Source: Deltaproteobacteria bacterium
GTDB lineage: Bacteria; Myxococcota_C; UBA6777
Length of the DNA: 39,849 nt
Assembly (NCBI GenBank): GCA_002731275.1
Contig: PCBK01000008.1
Coordinates: 9,646 to 49,494 of the forward strand
Reading direction: 5' to 3'
Shown here: piece after piece, positions 7,302 through 16,038 of the stretch
Layout of the letters: the number at the start of each line of letters is the position of its first letter
Numbering within the stretch: position 1 is the first letter of the stretch
The notes under the pieces: generated by a model
The model's database searches: none
The model's input: the letters and a program-made list of their open reading frames with translations, nothing else
Told to the model about the DNA's origin: nothing
Made by a program: the position numbers and the translations under genes

Positions 7302-8192
7302 TCATATGTAGCCGATGATCAGACCTCTTGTGATCAGATACCAGCCGTCGACGAGGACAAAGAGCAAGAGTTTAAAGGGTAGCGAAATCGTGGTGGGGGA
7401 GAGCATGTGCATCCCGAGCGCGAGGAGGATGTTCGCGACGACCATGTCCACGACGATAAAGGGCAAGAAGATCAAAAAGCCGATCTGGAAGGCTTCTTTT
7501 AGCTCCGAGATGACAAAGGCCGGGACGACAATGGTGAGGTCGCGACTGGTCACCCCCTTTCGCTGGTTTGGCTTGCGCAGCTGGAGGGCCAACTCGTAAA
7601 ACATCTTTCGATCTTTCATGTGGCTGTGCTTGATCAAAAAGCGACGGATCGGCTCTTTCGCCCGGAAAGCTGCGTTGACGAGCGTTTTGACACTGGCCCT
7701 GGAGAGTAGATTTTTCCCTTTGCCCATCTTCGTCGAGAGCAATTGGTCTGTCTCATCACGTATTTCGAGGCCGACGGGGACCATGACGTAGACCGTCAAG
7801 ATGATCGCGATCCCTGTGATGACCTGTGTCGGAGGGTTTTGCTGTGTTCCAAGCGCGCTACGTACGATCGAGAGGACGACGGCGATCTTGACGAACGAGG
7901 TCACCATAATCAACACAAACGGCAACAGGGCCATCGCGCCGAGGACGACTGTGAGCAGGATGGGGTTTCCTGCGACGCTGTCGCCAAAGTTGATCTCTCC
8001 TGTGGAGAGGCGACGTCCCTTTTGGGCGACGACGTCGCTGATGAAGAACACAAATGGAGCGACGAAGATGAAGAAGAGCAAGCACTTACGCCAGAAGCGC
8101 GCTTTGAGCCTCTCGTCCAACAGGTTACTTGGCGCAGGTGGGTTGTCTGCGGTGTCAGTCTTCTTGCGTCTGTGGAGCAGTCTTTTGACCAT
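7302..8192 (-). CDS. sctR: Type III secretion export apparatus protein SctR (FliP/YscR family)
   Basis: About 296 residues from the ATG at 8192, which has a GAGGT upstream; a GTG codon directly before it at 8195 is an alternative. After a basic N-terminus and a signal-like first hydrophobic segment comes the family signature P-F-V-L-I-M-x-T-S-F-x-K-I with S-A-L-G-T-Q-Q-N-P-P. A soluble loop follows, then the C-terminal helices with S-P-T-T-I-S-L-P-F-K and L-L-L-F-V-L-V-D-G-W. The last motif in this form is characteristic of SctR/YscR rather than FliP. SctR pentamers form the core of the export gate. It overlaps the 3' end of the FliO-like gene by 38 bp, implying translational coupling. Confidence 0.92.
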   Translation of the reverse strand: MVKRLLHRRKKTDTADNPPAPSNLLDERLKARFWRKCLLFFIFVAPFVFFISDVVAQKGRRLSTGEINFGDSVAGNPILLTVVLGAMALLPFVLIMVTSFVKIAVVLSIVRSALGTQQNPPTQVITGIAIILTVYVMVPVGLEIRDETDQLLSTKMGKGKNLLSRASVKTLVNAAFRAKEPIRRFLIKHSHMKDRKMFYELALQLRKPNQRKGVTSRDLTIVVPAFVISELKEAFQIGFLIFLPFIVVDMVVANILLALGMHMLSPTTISLPFKLLLFVLVDGWYLITRGLIIGYI

Positions 8193-9015
8193 CACTGATT
8201 ACCTCAAACTTGGTAGGGATCGCGCTTGGGGACGCTGTGTCGGGCGTTTGTGTTTCTGGTTTTGTTTGCATTCGCTGCCAAAAAGGCCGGGGCTGTGGTT
8301 GGCCCTCTTTCCACGCTTCGACCTCTGCGCTGTCGAGCTGGTGAAGCATGGTGACGCCTTGTTCGTGCGTGGCGATCAAGAAGTATTGACTCCCTGCACC
8401 CACGACCATCAGACCTTTTTGGGGTTCGAGTGAGATGCGATCTTCGATGCTGAGTAACCCCTGGTTGACCTGTCCGGGGAACCCTGCCTGTTTGGAGATC
8501 CAACGCAAGACAGCGTAGATCATGACGACGATGATCCCAAGCGCGAAGAGCATCCCAAACATTTGCACCCATAGCAAGGAGCCACTAGAGAAGAGTTTCA
8601 TCTTGGGGAGCTTGCGAAGGGGTTTGGGCGCCGATTTGCGCAGGGCCAGATCCTCTCCCTGTTTTTTGCGGAAAGAGGGAGGGGGTTCACCATAAGGATC
8701 GGCGAGGCGTTTGATCGTCTCCTTCAATGTCATCGCGCGAGGGGTCGGAGGGAGTGTGCCCTGTGTGGGTCTTGTCGCAGCTCGACCGCGCAAAGACGCA
8801 GCCGAACGTCTCGATGTTGGCGCCTTGGCCATTCGCTTGCTCACATGGGGAGGGAGTGTGCGTGCGGCTTTTTGGGGAGGGCGTGTTGCTGGGCGCTTTG
8901 TTGGCGGTGGTGTTGCGTTGGCTTTTGGTGAATACGCGCTGAACAGGCAAAGCGCGAGGCCCAGCCATACCAGAGAGAGAGGGGAGCGTCCTGTGTGTGC
9001 GTTGAAAGAAATCAC
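8155..9015 (-). CDS. fliO: FliO-like export-gate assembly protein
   Basis: 286 residues with a GTG start at 9015 that overlaps the sctQ stop as GTGA (9015-9012). An N-terminal hydrophobic stretch (about 14-33) resembles a signal peptide. Then follow a long Pro/Arg/Ala-rich low-complexity linker, one strong membrane helix (about 145-168), and a compact domain with L-S-I-E-D-R-I-S-L and a H-E-Q-G-V-T-M-L strand. That TM plus beta-barrel module is typical of FliO, which helps assemble the FliP ring in flagella. Virulence-type T3SSs usually lack FliO, so its presence between sctQ and sctR is notable. The C-terminal 50 residues are again low complexity. Family assignment is good for the core only. 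Confidence 0.68.
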   Translation of the reverse strand: MISFNAHTGRSPLSLVWLGLALCLFSAYSPKANATPPPTKRPATRPPQKAARTLPPHVSKRMAKAPTSRRSAASLRGRAATRPTQGTLPPTPRAMTLKETIKRLADPYGEPPPSFRKKQGEDLALRKSAPKPLRKLPKMKLFSSGSLLWVQMFGMLFALGIIVVMIYAVLRWISKQAGFPGQVNQGLLSIEDRISLEPQKGLMVVGAGSQYFLIATHEQGVTMLHQLDSAEVEAWKEGQPQPRPFWQRMQTKPETQTPDTASPSAIPTKFEVISDGQKTAPQTQED

Positions 9016-10304
9016 TTGTGCAACTCGATGATGCGAATGCCGAGCTGTCCTTCGATCTCGACGAGTTCGCCTTTTCCGAGGAGCTGCCCGTTGACGACGA
9101 GATCGAGTGGGGCGTAAGGAGAGCGGTGCAGCTCCATCACCTGCCCAACGCGCAAATGCATGATATCACGTGCACGGCATTCGACGCGTCCCATCTCGAC
9201 GATCAAAGGCACTGGGACATCACTTAAGACGGGCGCCATCTCTTCTACGTTGTCACCCTCTTCCTCAATCGGTTCGAGTTCTTCGTAATCTTCTTCGTAG
9301 CCTTGCTCATGCTCATCCATACTATATTCGCTCCTGTCGAGAACGCCGTTGACTTCTGGTTCGGCGATATTGATAATTTCACTCAATTGTATGCTGCTGC
9401 GTGGAGAGGAGGGAGTGTCCATGATCCGGCAGCGAAATCCCACACGGGCACGTGGCGAAAATTGAAGCGTCGCTTCTCCTCCCAAGAGACCCTCTGTATG
9501 AAGTCCTGCACTACACTGTTGTAGCAACACGATATCATCTTCTTCAAGTCCGTTGACCTCTGCTTCGCTCAATGCAACCATTCCGATCCGTACACTCGCG
9601 TGAAGGGCAGGGTCCCCGATGCGGTGAAAGCGCTGTCTGATAAAGTCTGGAGGGGGTTGCTGTCCGGGAGGACTTAACGCCATATGTTCCCGCAGAATAC
9701 TCGCTGGAATATAGACGCGCAAGAAGCCGACTTGTCCGATCAAACCGAGTCGTATACCTCGGTGATAAAAACGCTCCGTTGTGGGGATGCTGTCTTGGAT
9801 CTCGTCAAAAGAGAAGGCGATCTTGTCGATACGTAGCTCTCGATCGTGGTCATTGCCCCACGCGAGCTGGATCTGTTGCATGGATTTGAGCAAAAAGAAG
9901 GCGAAGACACCACGTTCGACGTCGGAGAGGGTGCGCGCTGCATGTCGGACATCACCTTGACCTCCGAGCGCTCGATCGACCATCACGCTGATGAGTGTGG
10001 GGTCGAGTTCGAGGATGATCCTTGACTCCATCGGTAACAGCGCGATCTGGACCAACAGTGTTGGCGCGAGACAAAAGCGCGCGAGCTGCTCTGTCGTGAG
10101 AAATTGTTCTTGGGCCGACCAGTCCCAAGCGATCTGGGTTTTGATGTAGCCTTCAAGTGGGCGAAGCGCGTCACTGACCAACCCCGCCGAAAAGATCTCC
10201 GGGGGAAAGGTGTGCGCCAGCGCGTCAAAAAATTCTAGCTCCGCCCTGTCGATGATTGGCAACATCTCAAAGCGATAGGGACGGATCGTTACGTTTCCAT
10301 ACAT
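9012..10304 (-). CDS. sctQ: Type III secretion C-ring protein SctQ (FliM/FliN-like, two SPOA domains)
   Basis: 430 residues, start ATG 10304. The N-terminal two-thirds resembles the FliM/SctQ middle region (conserved L-x-L-x-x-x-L-I-S-V-M-V-D-R-A-L-G-G). A first SPOA-like domain lies at about 235-295. A very acidic linker follows (about 325-360, many Glu in runs), then a clear C-terminal SPOA domain (about 365-430: V-P-L-I-V-E-M-G-R, L-R-V-G-Q-V, N-G-Q-L-L-G-K-G-E-L-V). SctQ builds the cytosolic sorting platform or C-ring that loads substrates onto the export gate. It is the first gene of the sctQ-fliO-sctR-sctS run. The 150 bp between it and the divergent amidase gene must hold promoters for both; no clear -10/-35 pair was fixed. 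Confidence 0.88.
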   Translation of the reverse strand: MYGNVTIRPYRFEMLPIIDRAELEFFDALAHTFPPEIFSAGLVSDALRPLEGYIKTQIAWDWSAQEQFLTTEQLARFCLAPTLLVQIALLPMESRIILELDPTLISVMVDRALGGQGDVRHAARTLSDVERGVFAFFLLKSMQQIQLAWGNDHDRELRIDKIAFSFDEIQDSIPTTERFYHRGIRLGLIGQVGFLRVYIPASILREHMALSPPGQQPPPDFIRQRFHRIGDPALHASVRIGMVALSEAEVNGLEEDDIVLLQQCSAGLHTEGLLGGEATLQFSPRARVGFRCRIMDTPSSPRSSIQLSEIINIAEPEVNGVLDRSEYSMDEHEQGYEEDYEELEPIEEEGDNVEEMAPVLSDVPVPLIVEMGRVECRARDIMHLRVGQVMELHRSPYAPLDLVVNGQLLGKGELVEIEGQLGIRIIELHK

Positions 10305-10454
10305 TCGATGAAAAGACTCCCTCGCGTCGTCACAAAAGTGTGTTATCTACAGCAAACATATCCGAGCTGCCTTGACCAACAGCGCAACTCATGATAGGCA
10401 GTTCACATAAAAAGAACAACTGTTTTTTCCACATCCGGTGGGGGATAGCTCACT

Positions 10455-11288
10455 ATGTCTAGACACTTTTTAATGGCGTGTGTTCAACTTTGTAGCATCA
10501 ACGACCTTCGCGATAACCTCAAACGATGTCGTCATTGGATCCGAGAAGCTGCCAAACGTGAAGTCGAGCTCGTCATGCTCCCCGAAGACTTTGCCTTTTT
10601 AGCAGAAGAAGAGGATGAGAAAAAGGGGCTCCCTGATGCAGACTTCCAATTGATCATCGAAACCATCAGAGAGGAAGCCATCCGTCACGGGATCCACATC
10701 CTCGCAGGTGGCTACCCCGTCCGTGTGGAAGGCTCCGAAAAATTGTACAATCGCGCGACGCTCTTCTCGCCAAAAGGCGAAGAGATCGCTCACTACAATA
10801 AAATCCACCTCTTCGACGCCGATCCCCCTGGCGCACCTCCACTTCGGGAATCCGATGTCATCGCCGGCGGAGACGAAGTCGTCGTCGCACAAACCTCACT
10901 GTGCGATATCGGTATGTCCATCTGCTACGACCTCCGATTCCCTGAACTCTACAGACATATGGCGTTGCAAGGAGCCGATCTGCTAACGGTCCCCGCAGCC
11001 TTTACCCTAACAACGGGCAAAGACCACTGGGAGGTCTTGTTGCGTGCGAGGGCGATCGAGAACCAGTGTTACCTCGCGGCGCCTGCACAATGGGGAAAAC
11101 ATTCCCACAAACGTCACTCTTTTGGTCGCGCGATGATCATCGATCCCTGGGGCACTGTCCTCGCCTGCGCACCCGAAGGCGAAGGCCTCGCGATCGCTGA
11201 ATTTTCCCCCAAAAGAATCGAAGAGGTCCGTGGGATCGTGCCCTGTCGACAACATATCCAACCCTCTTTGTTTTCTCCCAAACAGTAA
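10455..11288 (+). CDS. Nitrilase-superfamily carbon-nitrogen hydrolase (Nit1/NIT2-like omega-amidase)
   Basis: 277 residues, full length for the family. The catalytic triad is complete: Glu44 in L-P-E-D-F, Lys116 in Y-N-K-I-H-L-F-D, and Cys157 in S-I-C-Y-D-L-R-F-P-E. The R-A-R-A-I-E-N-Q motif and the D-P-W-G near the C-terminus are also conserved. The K-I-H-L-F-D and D-L-R-F-P-E forms match the Nit branch, whose members hydrolyse deaminated glutathione or alpha-keto acid amides such as 2-oxoglutaramate. It is cytosolic, with no signal peptide. It is divergent from sctQ and followed 15 bp later by a lipoprotein gene, so the two may be co-transcribed, although no functional link is evident. Family certain, substrate less so. 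Confidence 0.92.
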   Translation: MSRHFLMACVQLCSINDLRDNLKRCRHWIREAAKREVELVMLPEDFAFLAEEEDEKKGLPDADFQLIIETIREEAIRHGIHILAGGYPVRVEGSEKLYNRATLFSPKGEEIAHYNKIHLFDADPPGAPPLRESDVIAGGDEVVVAQTSLCDIGMSICYDLRFPELYRHMALQGADLLTVPAAFTLTTGKDHWEVLLRARAIENQCYLAAPAQWGKHSHKRHSFGRAMIIDPWGTVLACAPEGEGLAIAEFSPKRIEEVRGIVPCRQHIQPSLFSPKQ

Positions 11289-11303
11289 GGCACCACCACC
11301 AAG

Positions 11304-12182
11304 ATGTTCTCTTTGCGACTCCACCCCTTCGCGACCCCTCTACGCGCTCTGAGCTGCTGTTTGGCGTGCTGTCTGTTACTCCTTCAAGGTTGTGATGTCT
11401 ACGACGTGATGAGCTTTAACGAAGCTGCCGCCGGTTTGGGAACCCCTTCTCTGGAGCTCTACCCCGAAAACGCTGCGCGTATGATCAATCGTATTCGCTG
11501 GATGGAGAACGTGATCGAATGGGAATACCAAAAGATCAAGCCCCACAACCTCAGCTTTCTCCTCGCCAAAACAGAGACACAAGTCTCCAAGCCTGCTTGT
11601 TCCCCTAGCTGTCGTAAATGTGAAACGGGAGACATCAACAAAGGATTCATCGACGTCGCCTGTTGGACGAGTAACAAGCTCGGTGGTCAGCTCGAATTGA
11701 TCGTCCCACAGATCGGAACGAGCAGCGGGTACGGTTATGTGCGGTGGCAAGATGTGTGCTCTCCAGCGGATCACTCTTCCAATCAAACGAGCGGTGGGAT
11801 CTGTTACACCGGTGACACTGGATACAACGTCTCGATATCCCAAGAGGACAATCGTTATTACCGAATGGACGTGAATTGGGTCGTACGTCTCAGTGTGCAA
11901 GAAGGCAATGAGAGGGTGATCCGCCTTGATGGATCGGTCGGGGCCGTATACGCACAACGAAGTGGTGCGCCTGTGACCAGACGCACAGCCGTCTACATCG
12001 AAGAAAAGAGCCTCGTGTATCAACGCTTCTCAGGCGGCTTACGTCAAGGAAGTGTCGATATTCTCGCGGCCAATGGTAGTTTTCGATGTACATTTGAGGT
12101 CAAGAGCGAAGGGGAGAGCCTGAACACGACAGGTTCTTGTCAGAGCCTCTCTGGAGGAGAGTCCTTCTCATTTCCACAATAA
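11304..12182 (+). CDS. Predicted lipoprotein of unknown function
   Basis: 292 residues. A basic N-terminus and a hydrophobic, cysteine-containing core end in a lipobox L-L-Q-G-C with Cys30, so it should be processed by signal peptidase II; Asp at +2 would retain it in the inner membrane under E. coli rules. The mature part has a helical first section, a small cysteine cluster (C-S-P-S-C-R-K-C) and a beta-rich remainder. No family is recognised. It starts 15 bp after the amidase gene; only a weak ribosome binding site is visible, consistent with coupling. It ends 51 bp before a convergent TonB-C-like gene. Confidence 0.75.
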   Translation: MFSLRLHPFATPLRALSCCLACCLLLLQGCDVYDVMSFNEAAAGLGTPSLELYPENAARMINRIRWMENVIEWEYQKIKPHNLSFLLAKTETQVSKPACSPSCRKCETGDINKGFIDVACWTSNKLGGQLELIVPQIGTSSGYGYVRWQDVCSPADHSSNQTSGGICYTGDTGYNVSISQEDNRYYRMDVNWVVRLSVQEGNERVIRLDGSVGAVYAQRSGAPVTRRTAVYIEEKSLVYQRFSGGLRQGSVDILAANGSFRCTFEVKSEGESLNTTGSCQSLSGGESFSFPQ

Positions 12183-12233
12183 CGTGTGTACTTGTTGAGC
12201 AGGTGACTTGGGGTTTTTTGGGATTCGGTGGCT

Positions 12234-12722
12234 TTAACGGAAGTAGAGGGGATATTGGAGGCGGATGGGTTTTTTGTTGCTGTGAGCCTTGAAGGTCCAT
12301 TTCGAGACCACACCGAGAACACACTGCTCGATCTCTTTGATCTTCAACTGAGAGCGGAAGATCGTCGCTTTCTCCACTTTCCCATCTTGTTTGATGTAGA
12401 ACTGAATGTTGACGAGCGCGCCTTTTTGTGAGCGTTTTTTCTTGCCTTTGTAGCCAAAGTAACAGTTCTTAAGGGGTTTTTGGCGATCTTTGATCTGAGG
12501 GAACACAAACTTTTCGATGTAAATCGTCTCTTTTGTTGGTCGATAGGGCTTATTTGGCATATCAAGCTTCACGACATTTTTGTTGCCCTTGTGTGGATCT
12601 GGTTTGGGGGGTGGTTGACGCATCATGTACGTTACGACCCCTGTGATGACCGCGACGGCGATCAAGAACGCGATCAGTTTTGGTGTAAGGAGAGGGGATT
12701 CCTCGGATTGTTTTGAGGCCAT
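12234..12722 (-). CDS. Small inner-membrane-anchored protein with TonB-C/AgmX-like C-terminal domain
   Basis: 162 residues. A short charged cytosolic tail is followed by one membrane helix (about 14-33), a Pro/Lys-rich linker (Q-P-P-P-K-P-D-P), and a C-terminal domain with C-Y-F-G-Y-K, V-N-I-Q-F-Y-I-K-Q-D-G-K-V, a cysteine and W-T-F. This pattern resembles the AgmX/PglI C-terminal domain, which is related to TonB-C and is frequent in Myxococcota envelope proteins, including the one at 2671-4374. The two cysteines at similar positions suggest a disulfide. It lies 18 bp after the VKOR-DsbA gene on the same strand (that gene ends at 12741), but upstream transcription would run from it into this one only if shared; the order is VKOR-DsbA first, this gene second. 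Confidence 0.72.
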   Translation of the reverse strand: MASKQSEESPLLTPKLIAFLIAVAVITGVVTYMMRQPPPKPDPHKGNKNVVKLDMPNKPYRPTKETIYIEKFVFPQIKDRQKPLKNCYFGYKGKKKRSQKGALVNIQFYIKQDGKVEKATIFRSQLKIKEIEQCVLGVVSKWTFKAHSNKKPIRLQYPLYFR

Positions 12723-12740
12723 GTTTCTTGACTCCTGGTG

Positions 12741-14066
12741 TTATCTTTTGGGCGCTGGTGCGCTTGTTGCGCGCTTGGGCGTCGGTGTGTTCGTCGTGCG
12801 TTTGGGCGTTGGCGCGGTGCGTGCTGGGGTCTTTGCCTTGGTTGGGGCAGGTGCTCTGGGAGGCGTGCGTGGTGCCGCGGCCTTCTTCGCTTCAGCTGCT
12901 CGCGTTGCGTTCTCAACAGCTGTGATGATCGTCTGTTCAAACTTCTTCATCTCGGACTGTTTGAGTTGCCGTCCGTTCAAATAGAAGTAGGGGGTTCCAC
13001 GCAGCTTGCGTCGGAGGCCTTCATTGACGTCGAGCTTGATCGCAGCCTTTGTCGCAGGGTTGTCCAAACATGATTGGAAGTGGGAGAAGTTGAACTTGAC
13101 GGACTTCAAGCGTGCGAGCATGGCTTCGCGACTTTTGATGCTACGACCCCCTTCTTGATAGAGGATGTCGTTGACCTCCCAAAACTTCCCTTGCTGTCCG
13201 GCACAATGGGCTGCGTAAGAGAACATACAGGCGTGTTTGTGGAAACCACCAGGGTTACACTGCTTGTCGAGTGGGAAGTGTCTGTGGAAGAGTCGGATCT
13301 TATTGGGGTATTTGCGCACGAGTTTGCGCACTCGTGCGTGGAAAAATTTGCAGTATCCACATTCGTAATCAGCGAACTCAACGAGCGTGATAAGGGGCTT
13401 CTCTGCGCCAATCCAAAAGTGTCCATCTTCGTAGCCAGAGTTGAGGCTTGTGCCCGTGCTTGCTTGTGGCTTGGGCGCGACCTCAGTCTTCCAATACTTG
13501 GGATACATCGAGATCCCACCGATCGTGATAAAGCCGAGTATCACCAGCACCGAGATGTTCTTCATCTGCCATCCCAGGTACTCTCCGATTGTTTCGAAGA
13601 CATTGTACTCCGACTGTTTGACCTCGAAGAAAAACAGGATGGGGAGGAGGAGGTTGATGCCGTAAGTGACCATGCAGTAAAGACACATGGAGCCGATGAT
13701 GACCTTGGAGATGATCGCGTAGGCGGCGCTCATCCCAAAGGAGGCGAGAAGGAGCAAAGAGAGCCCACCGTAAAGAGGCGCTGAGCGTTTCTTGGGGTTG
13801 AGTCCTGTGAGCAAAACGAACAAAATGATCAGGTAGCCAAGGATACCCCACGAGGCAACGGGCATCCCGACGAGCAGCGCGTAGCTGCTTTTGGCGACAG
13901 ATTCACAGTTGAGTCCTTTACCAAAGTTACAGGAGCTTTGGTAGGCTGTGTCTGTGTACACTTTGTAATGTAGCCATGCGAGATAACCGGAGGCTGCTGT
14001 GCCTGCGAGGACCAACAAGATCAGAATAGACCAAAGAAAATTCGGCTGTTTGGATTGTTTTGCCAT
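12741..14066 (-). CDS. VKOR-DsbA fusion: disulfide-generating membrane enzyme
   Basis: 441 residues from the ATG at 14066 (in-frame start at 14120 is upstream of it and runs toward the proS terminator). The N-terminal half is a VKOR domain with four to five membrane helices, loop cysteines Cys46 and Cys54, and the quinone-facing CLYC (128-131). A further helix (about 170-187) leads to a periplasmic DsbA-type thioredoxin domain with CGYC (236-239) and the cis-Pro in G-T-P-Y-F-Y. The last 60 residues are Ala/Pro/Thr/Lys low complexity. The fusion would oxidise secreted proteins and pass electrons to quinone, replacing DsbA plus DsbB. The window encodes several cysteine-dense exported proteins that would need such an activity. 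Confidence 0.9.
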   Translation of the reverse strand: MAKQSKQPNFLWSILILLVLAGTAASGYLAWLHYKVYTDTAYQSSCNFGKGLNCESVAKSSYALLVGMPVASWGILGYLIILFVLLTGLNPKKRSAPLYGGLSLLLLASFGMSAAYAIISKVIIGSMCLYCMVTYGINLLLPILFFFEVKQSEYNVFETIGEYLGWQMKNISVLVILGFITIGGISMYPKYWKTEVAPKPQASTGTSLNSGYEDGHFWIGAEKPLITLVEFADYECGYCKFFHARVRKLVRKYPNKIRLFHRHFPLDKQCNPGGFHKHACMFSYAAHCAGQQGKFWEVNDILYQEGGRSIKSREAMLARLKSVKFNFSHFQSCLDNPATKAAIKLDVNEGLRRKLRGTPYFYLNGRQLKQSEMKKFEQTIITAVENATRAAEAKKAAAPRTPPRAPAPTKAKTPARTAPTPKRTTNTPTPKRATSAPAPKR

Positions 14067-14126
14067 GGGACGCTCTCTTGTGTAATCGCCACAAGCGCTT
14101 GTGTGGCGGAACAAATGCATGCAGAT

Positions 14127-14164
14127 AAAAAGAAATCTCCCAAGAGCTTACACACTCTTGGGAG
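14127..14164 (-). terminator. Rho-independent terminator downstream of proS
   Basis: Perfect 10-bp stem CTCCCAAGAG (14137-14146) with CTCTTGGGAG (14155-14164), 8-nt loop. On the minus strand it is followed by a T-rich tract (14136-14127). It ends the proS transcript and separates it from the VKOR-DsbA gene. Confidence 0.85.
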
Positions 14165-14237
14165 GTCTGGTGACACTCTCTATACAACGAACAGGCGTTG
14201 TTTCTTCCGGGAAGTTGGAAGAGGGGTGGAGTGTGTG

Positions 14238-15692
14238 TTAGTAAGCGCGCGCGAAGATCGCGACGCGGTTGGTCTCTTTGCCAGTGTAAAAGCACTTGCC
14301 TTTGGGACCGTCTTGTGCGTCTTGTGGGAAACAACGCACGGTGAACTTGAGGTCTTGCTTGACCTGCTCTTCATCCTCGTTGCTGCCTGCCCAGTGGACT
14401 TTCAAGAAGCCACCCTTGTCTTCCGCCATCTGCTTGAAGGTGTCGTAATCTTCGATGCCTTCGTGTGTATTTTCTTCGCGGAATGCCAAGGCTTGGTCGT
14501 ACAGTCCCTTGTGAACTTTATCGAAGAATTCGTTGACATGTCCGACGAGACCGTCGATGGAGATGTCGAAGACTTTCCCGGCTTTTCCTGGGAGGTGGCG
14601 TTGTGCGATGACGACGCAGTTCTTTTTGACATCGCGAGGTCCGACTTCGATGCGAAGGGGTACACCACGCATCTCCCAGTCGTTGTACTTGAACCCTGGT
14701 GTCAGGTGATCGCGGTCGTCGAGCTTGACACGGATACCAGCCGCGCGCAGCTGCTCGTAGACTTTTTGCGCCACAGGCTCGACCTCTTTGCGTTCTTTTT
14801 CTTTGCGCCAGATGGGGACCACGACAGCCTGGATGGGGGCGACTTTTGGGGGCAGACGCAATCCTTGATCGTCACCGTGTGCCATGATGATCGCACCGAC
14901 AAAGCGTGTACTCACACCCCATGAGGTTGTATACACATATTGTTGCTTGTTGTTCTCATCGAGGTACTGAATGTCAAAGGCCTTCGAGAAGTTTTGTCCG
15001 AGGTAGTGGGAGGTTCCTGACTGGAGGGCCCACGCGTTCCCCATCATCGCTTCGATCGTAAAGGTCTTGAGCGCACCGGCGAAGCGTTCGTTCTCACTCT
15101 TTTCACCGGGGATAACAGGGATGGCGGCGTCGTTGACAGCCATGTCTTCGTAAGCGTGAAGCATCTGGAGAGTCTCTTCCATCGCTTCCTCTTCAGTGGC
15201 GTGGGCTGTGTGTCCCTCTTGCCACAGAAACTCCATCGTGCGAAGGAAGGGACGTGTGCGCATCTCCCAGCGTACGACGTTGGCCCATTGGTTGATCAGC
15301 AAAGGGAGATCCCTGTAGCTCTGGATCCACTTGGAGAAGGTGTGTCCAATGATCGTCTCCGACGTAGGGCGTACGACGAGAGGTTCTTCGAGCTTTTTGC
15401 CACCACCTTGTGTGACGACCGCCAACTCAGGGCTAAAACCTTCAACGTGTTCAGCCTCTTTGGCGATAAAGCTCATGGGGATAAACATGGGGAAATAAGC
15501 GTTCTGGTGACCGGTCTCTTTAAAGCGACGGTCGAGACCTCTCTGGATACCTTCCCAGATGGCGTATCCGTGGGGGCGGATCACCATCGAACCGCGAACG
15601 GGTGAATTTTCGGCGAGCTCTGCTTCTCGCAAGACGTCCAGATACCACTGGCTATAATCCTCTGCACGAGGCGTGATCTTTGAATCAGCCAT
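14238..15692 (-). CDS. proS: Prolyl-tRNA synthetase, archaeal/eukaryotic-type (ProS type 3)
   Basis: 484 residues, the length of the short ProRS form that lacks the bacterial editing insertion. Class II motif 2 is seen in R-P-T-S-E-T and W-E-x-R-T-R-P-F-L-R-T-x-E-F-L-W-Q-E-G-H-T-A-H. The G-T-S-H-x-L-G-Q motif and motif 3 (A-H-G-D-D-Q-G-L-R-L-P-P) are present. The anticodon-binding domain and the C-terminal zinc-type domain end in C-F-Y-T-G-K and a terminal Tyr, as in type 3 enzymes. It charges tRNA-Pro. It is monocistronic, with a strong terminator after it and a 450-bp leader region containing a direct repeat. Start ATG 15692 gives the standard N-terminus. Confidence 0.95.
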   Translation of the reverse strand: MADSKITPRAEDYSQWYLDVLREAELAENSPVRGSMVIRPHGYAIWEGIQRGLDRRFKETGHQNAYFPMFIPMSFIAKEAEHVEGFSPELAVVTQGGGKKLEEPLVVRPTSETIIGHTFSKWIQSYRDLPLLINQWANVVRWEMRTRPFLRTMEFLWQEGHTAHATEEEAMEETLQMLHAYEDMAVNDAAIPVIPGEKSENERFAGALKTFTIEAMMGNAWALQSGTSHYLGQNFSKAFDIQYLDENNKQQYVYTTSWGVSTRFVGAIIMAHGDDQGLRLPPKVAPIQAVVVPIWRKEKERKEVEPVAQKVYEQLRAAGIRVKLDDRDHLTPGFKYNDWEMRGVPLRIEVGPRDVKKNCVVIAQRHLPGKAGKVFDISIDGLVGHVNEFFDKVHKGLYDQALAFREENTHEGIEDYDTFKQMAEDKGGFLKVHWAGSNEDEEQVKQDLKFTVRCFPQDAQDGPKGKCFYTGKETNRVAIFARAY

Positions 15693-15822
15693 GATTCTCT
15701 ATGCTCCATCAAATTGATTGACTTGTTATGTAGGTCTCTATTTCGAGAGAAATGTATCTCAAGCTAGAAAAGAAAATCGCGCGACACGGTTGTTCGCATC
15801 GCTCTGATAGCATTGTTTGGTT

Positions 15823-15975
15823 GAAAAATCAACGATTCTTCGTTTACGGGAGGGGCGGGTGGGGGAGTTGAGGCAAGGTGGTACGCAACTTGTGCTTGGA
15901 GACAAGAAATGAACGGATATTCACAATCTTGTGAGTCATTTTTAACCTCCTGATTCCTTCGAAAAATCAACGATT
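15823..15975. repeat. 15-bp direct repeat pair upstream of proS
   Basis: GAAAAATCAACGATT occurs at 15823-15837 and again at 15961-15975, 123 bp apart end to start, in the proS leader. Each copy is embedded in a different small inverted repeat. It may be a regulator-binding site or remnant of a duplication. Confidence 0.6.
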
Positions 15976-16038
15976 TCGAGAAAACATGTAAGATAATCGT
16001 GTGGGGATGTGCAACGCTTTGTGGCACCGCTACATCAT

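Noticed and set aside
6984-10304. Flagellar fliM/N-fliO-fliP-fliQ operon
   Set aside because: SctR motif S-P-T-T-I-S-L-P-F-K and single SctQ with two SPOA domains favour a non-flagellar system; no other flagellar gene in the window. The FliO-like gene keeps some doubt.
14055-14924. 289-codon plus-strand frame
   Set aside because: Antisense to proS and its terminator.
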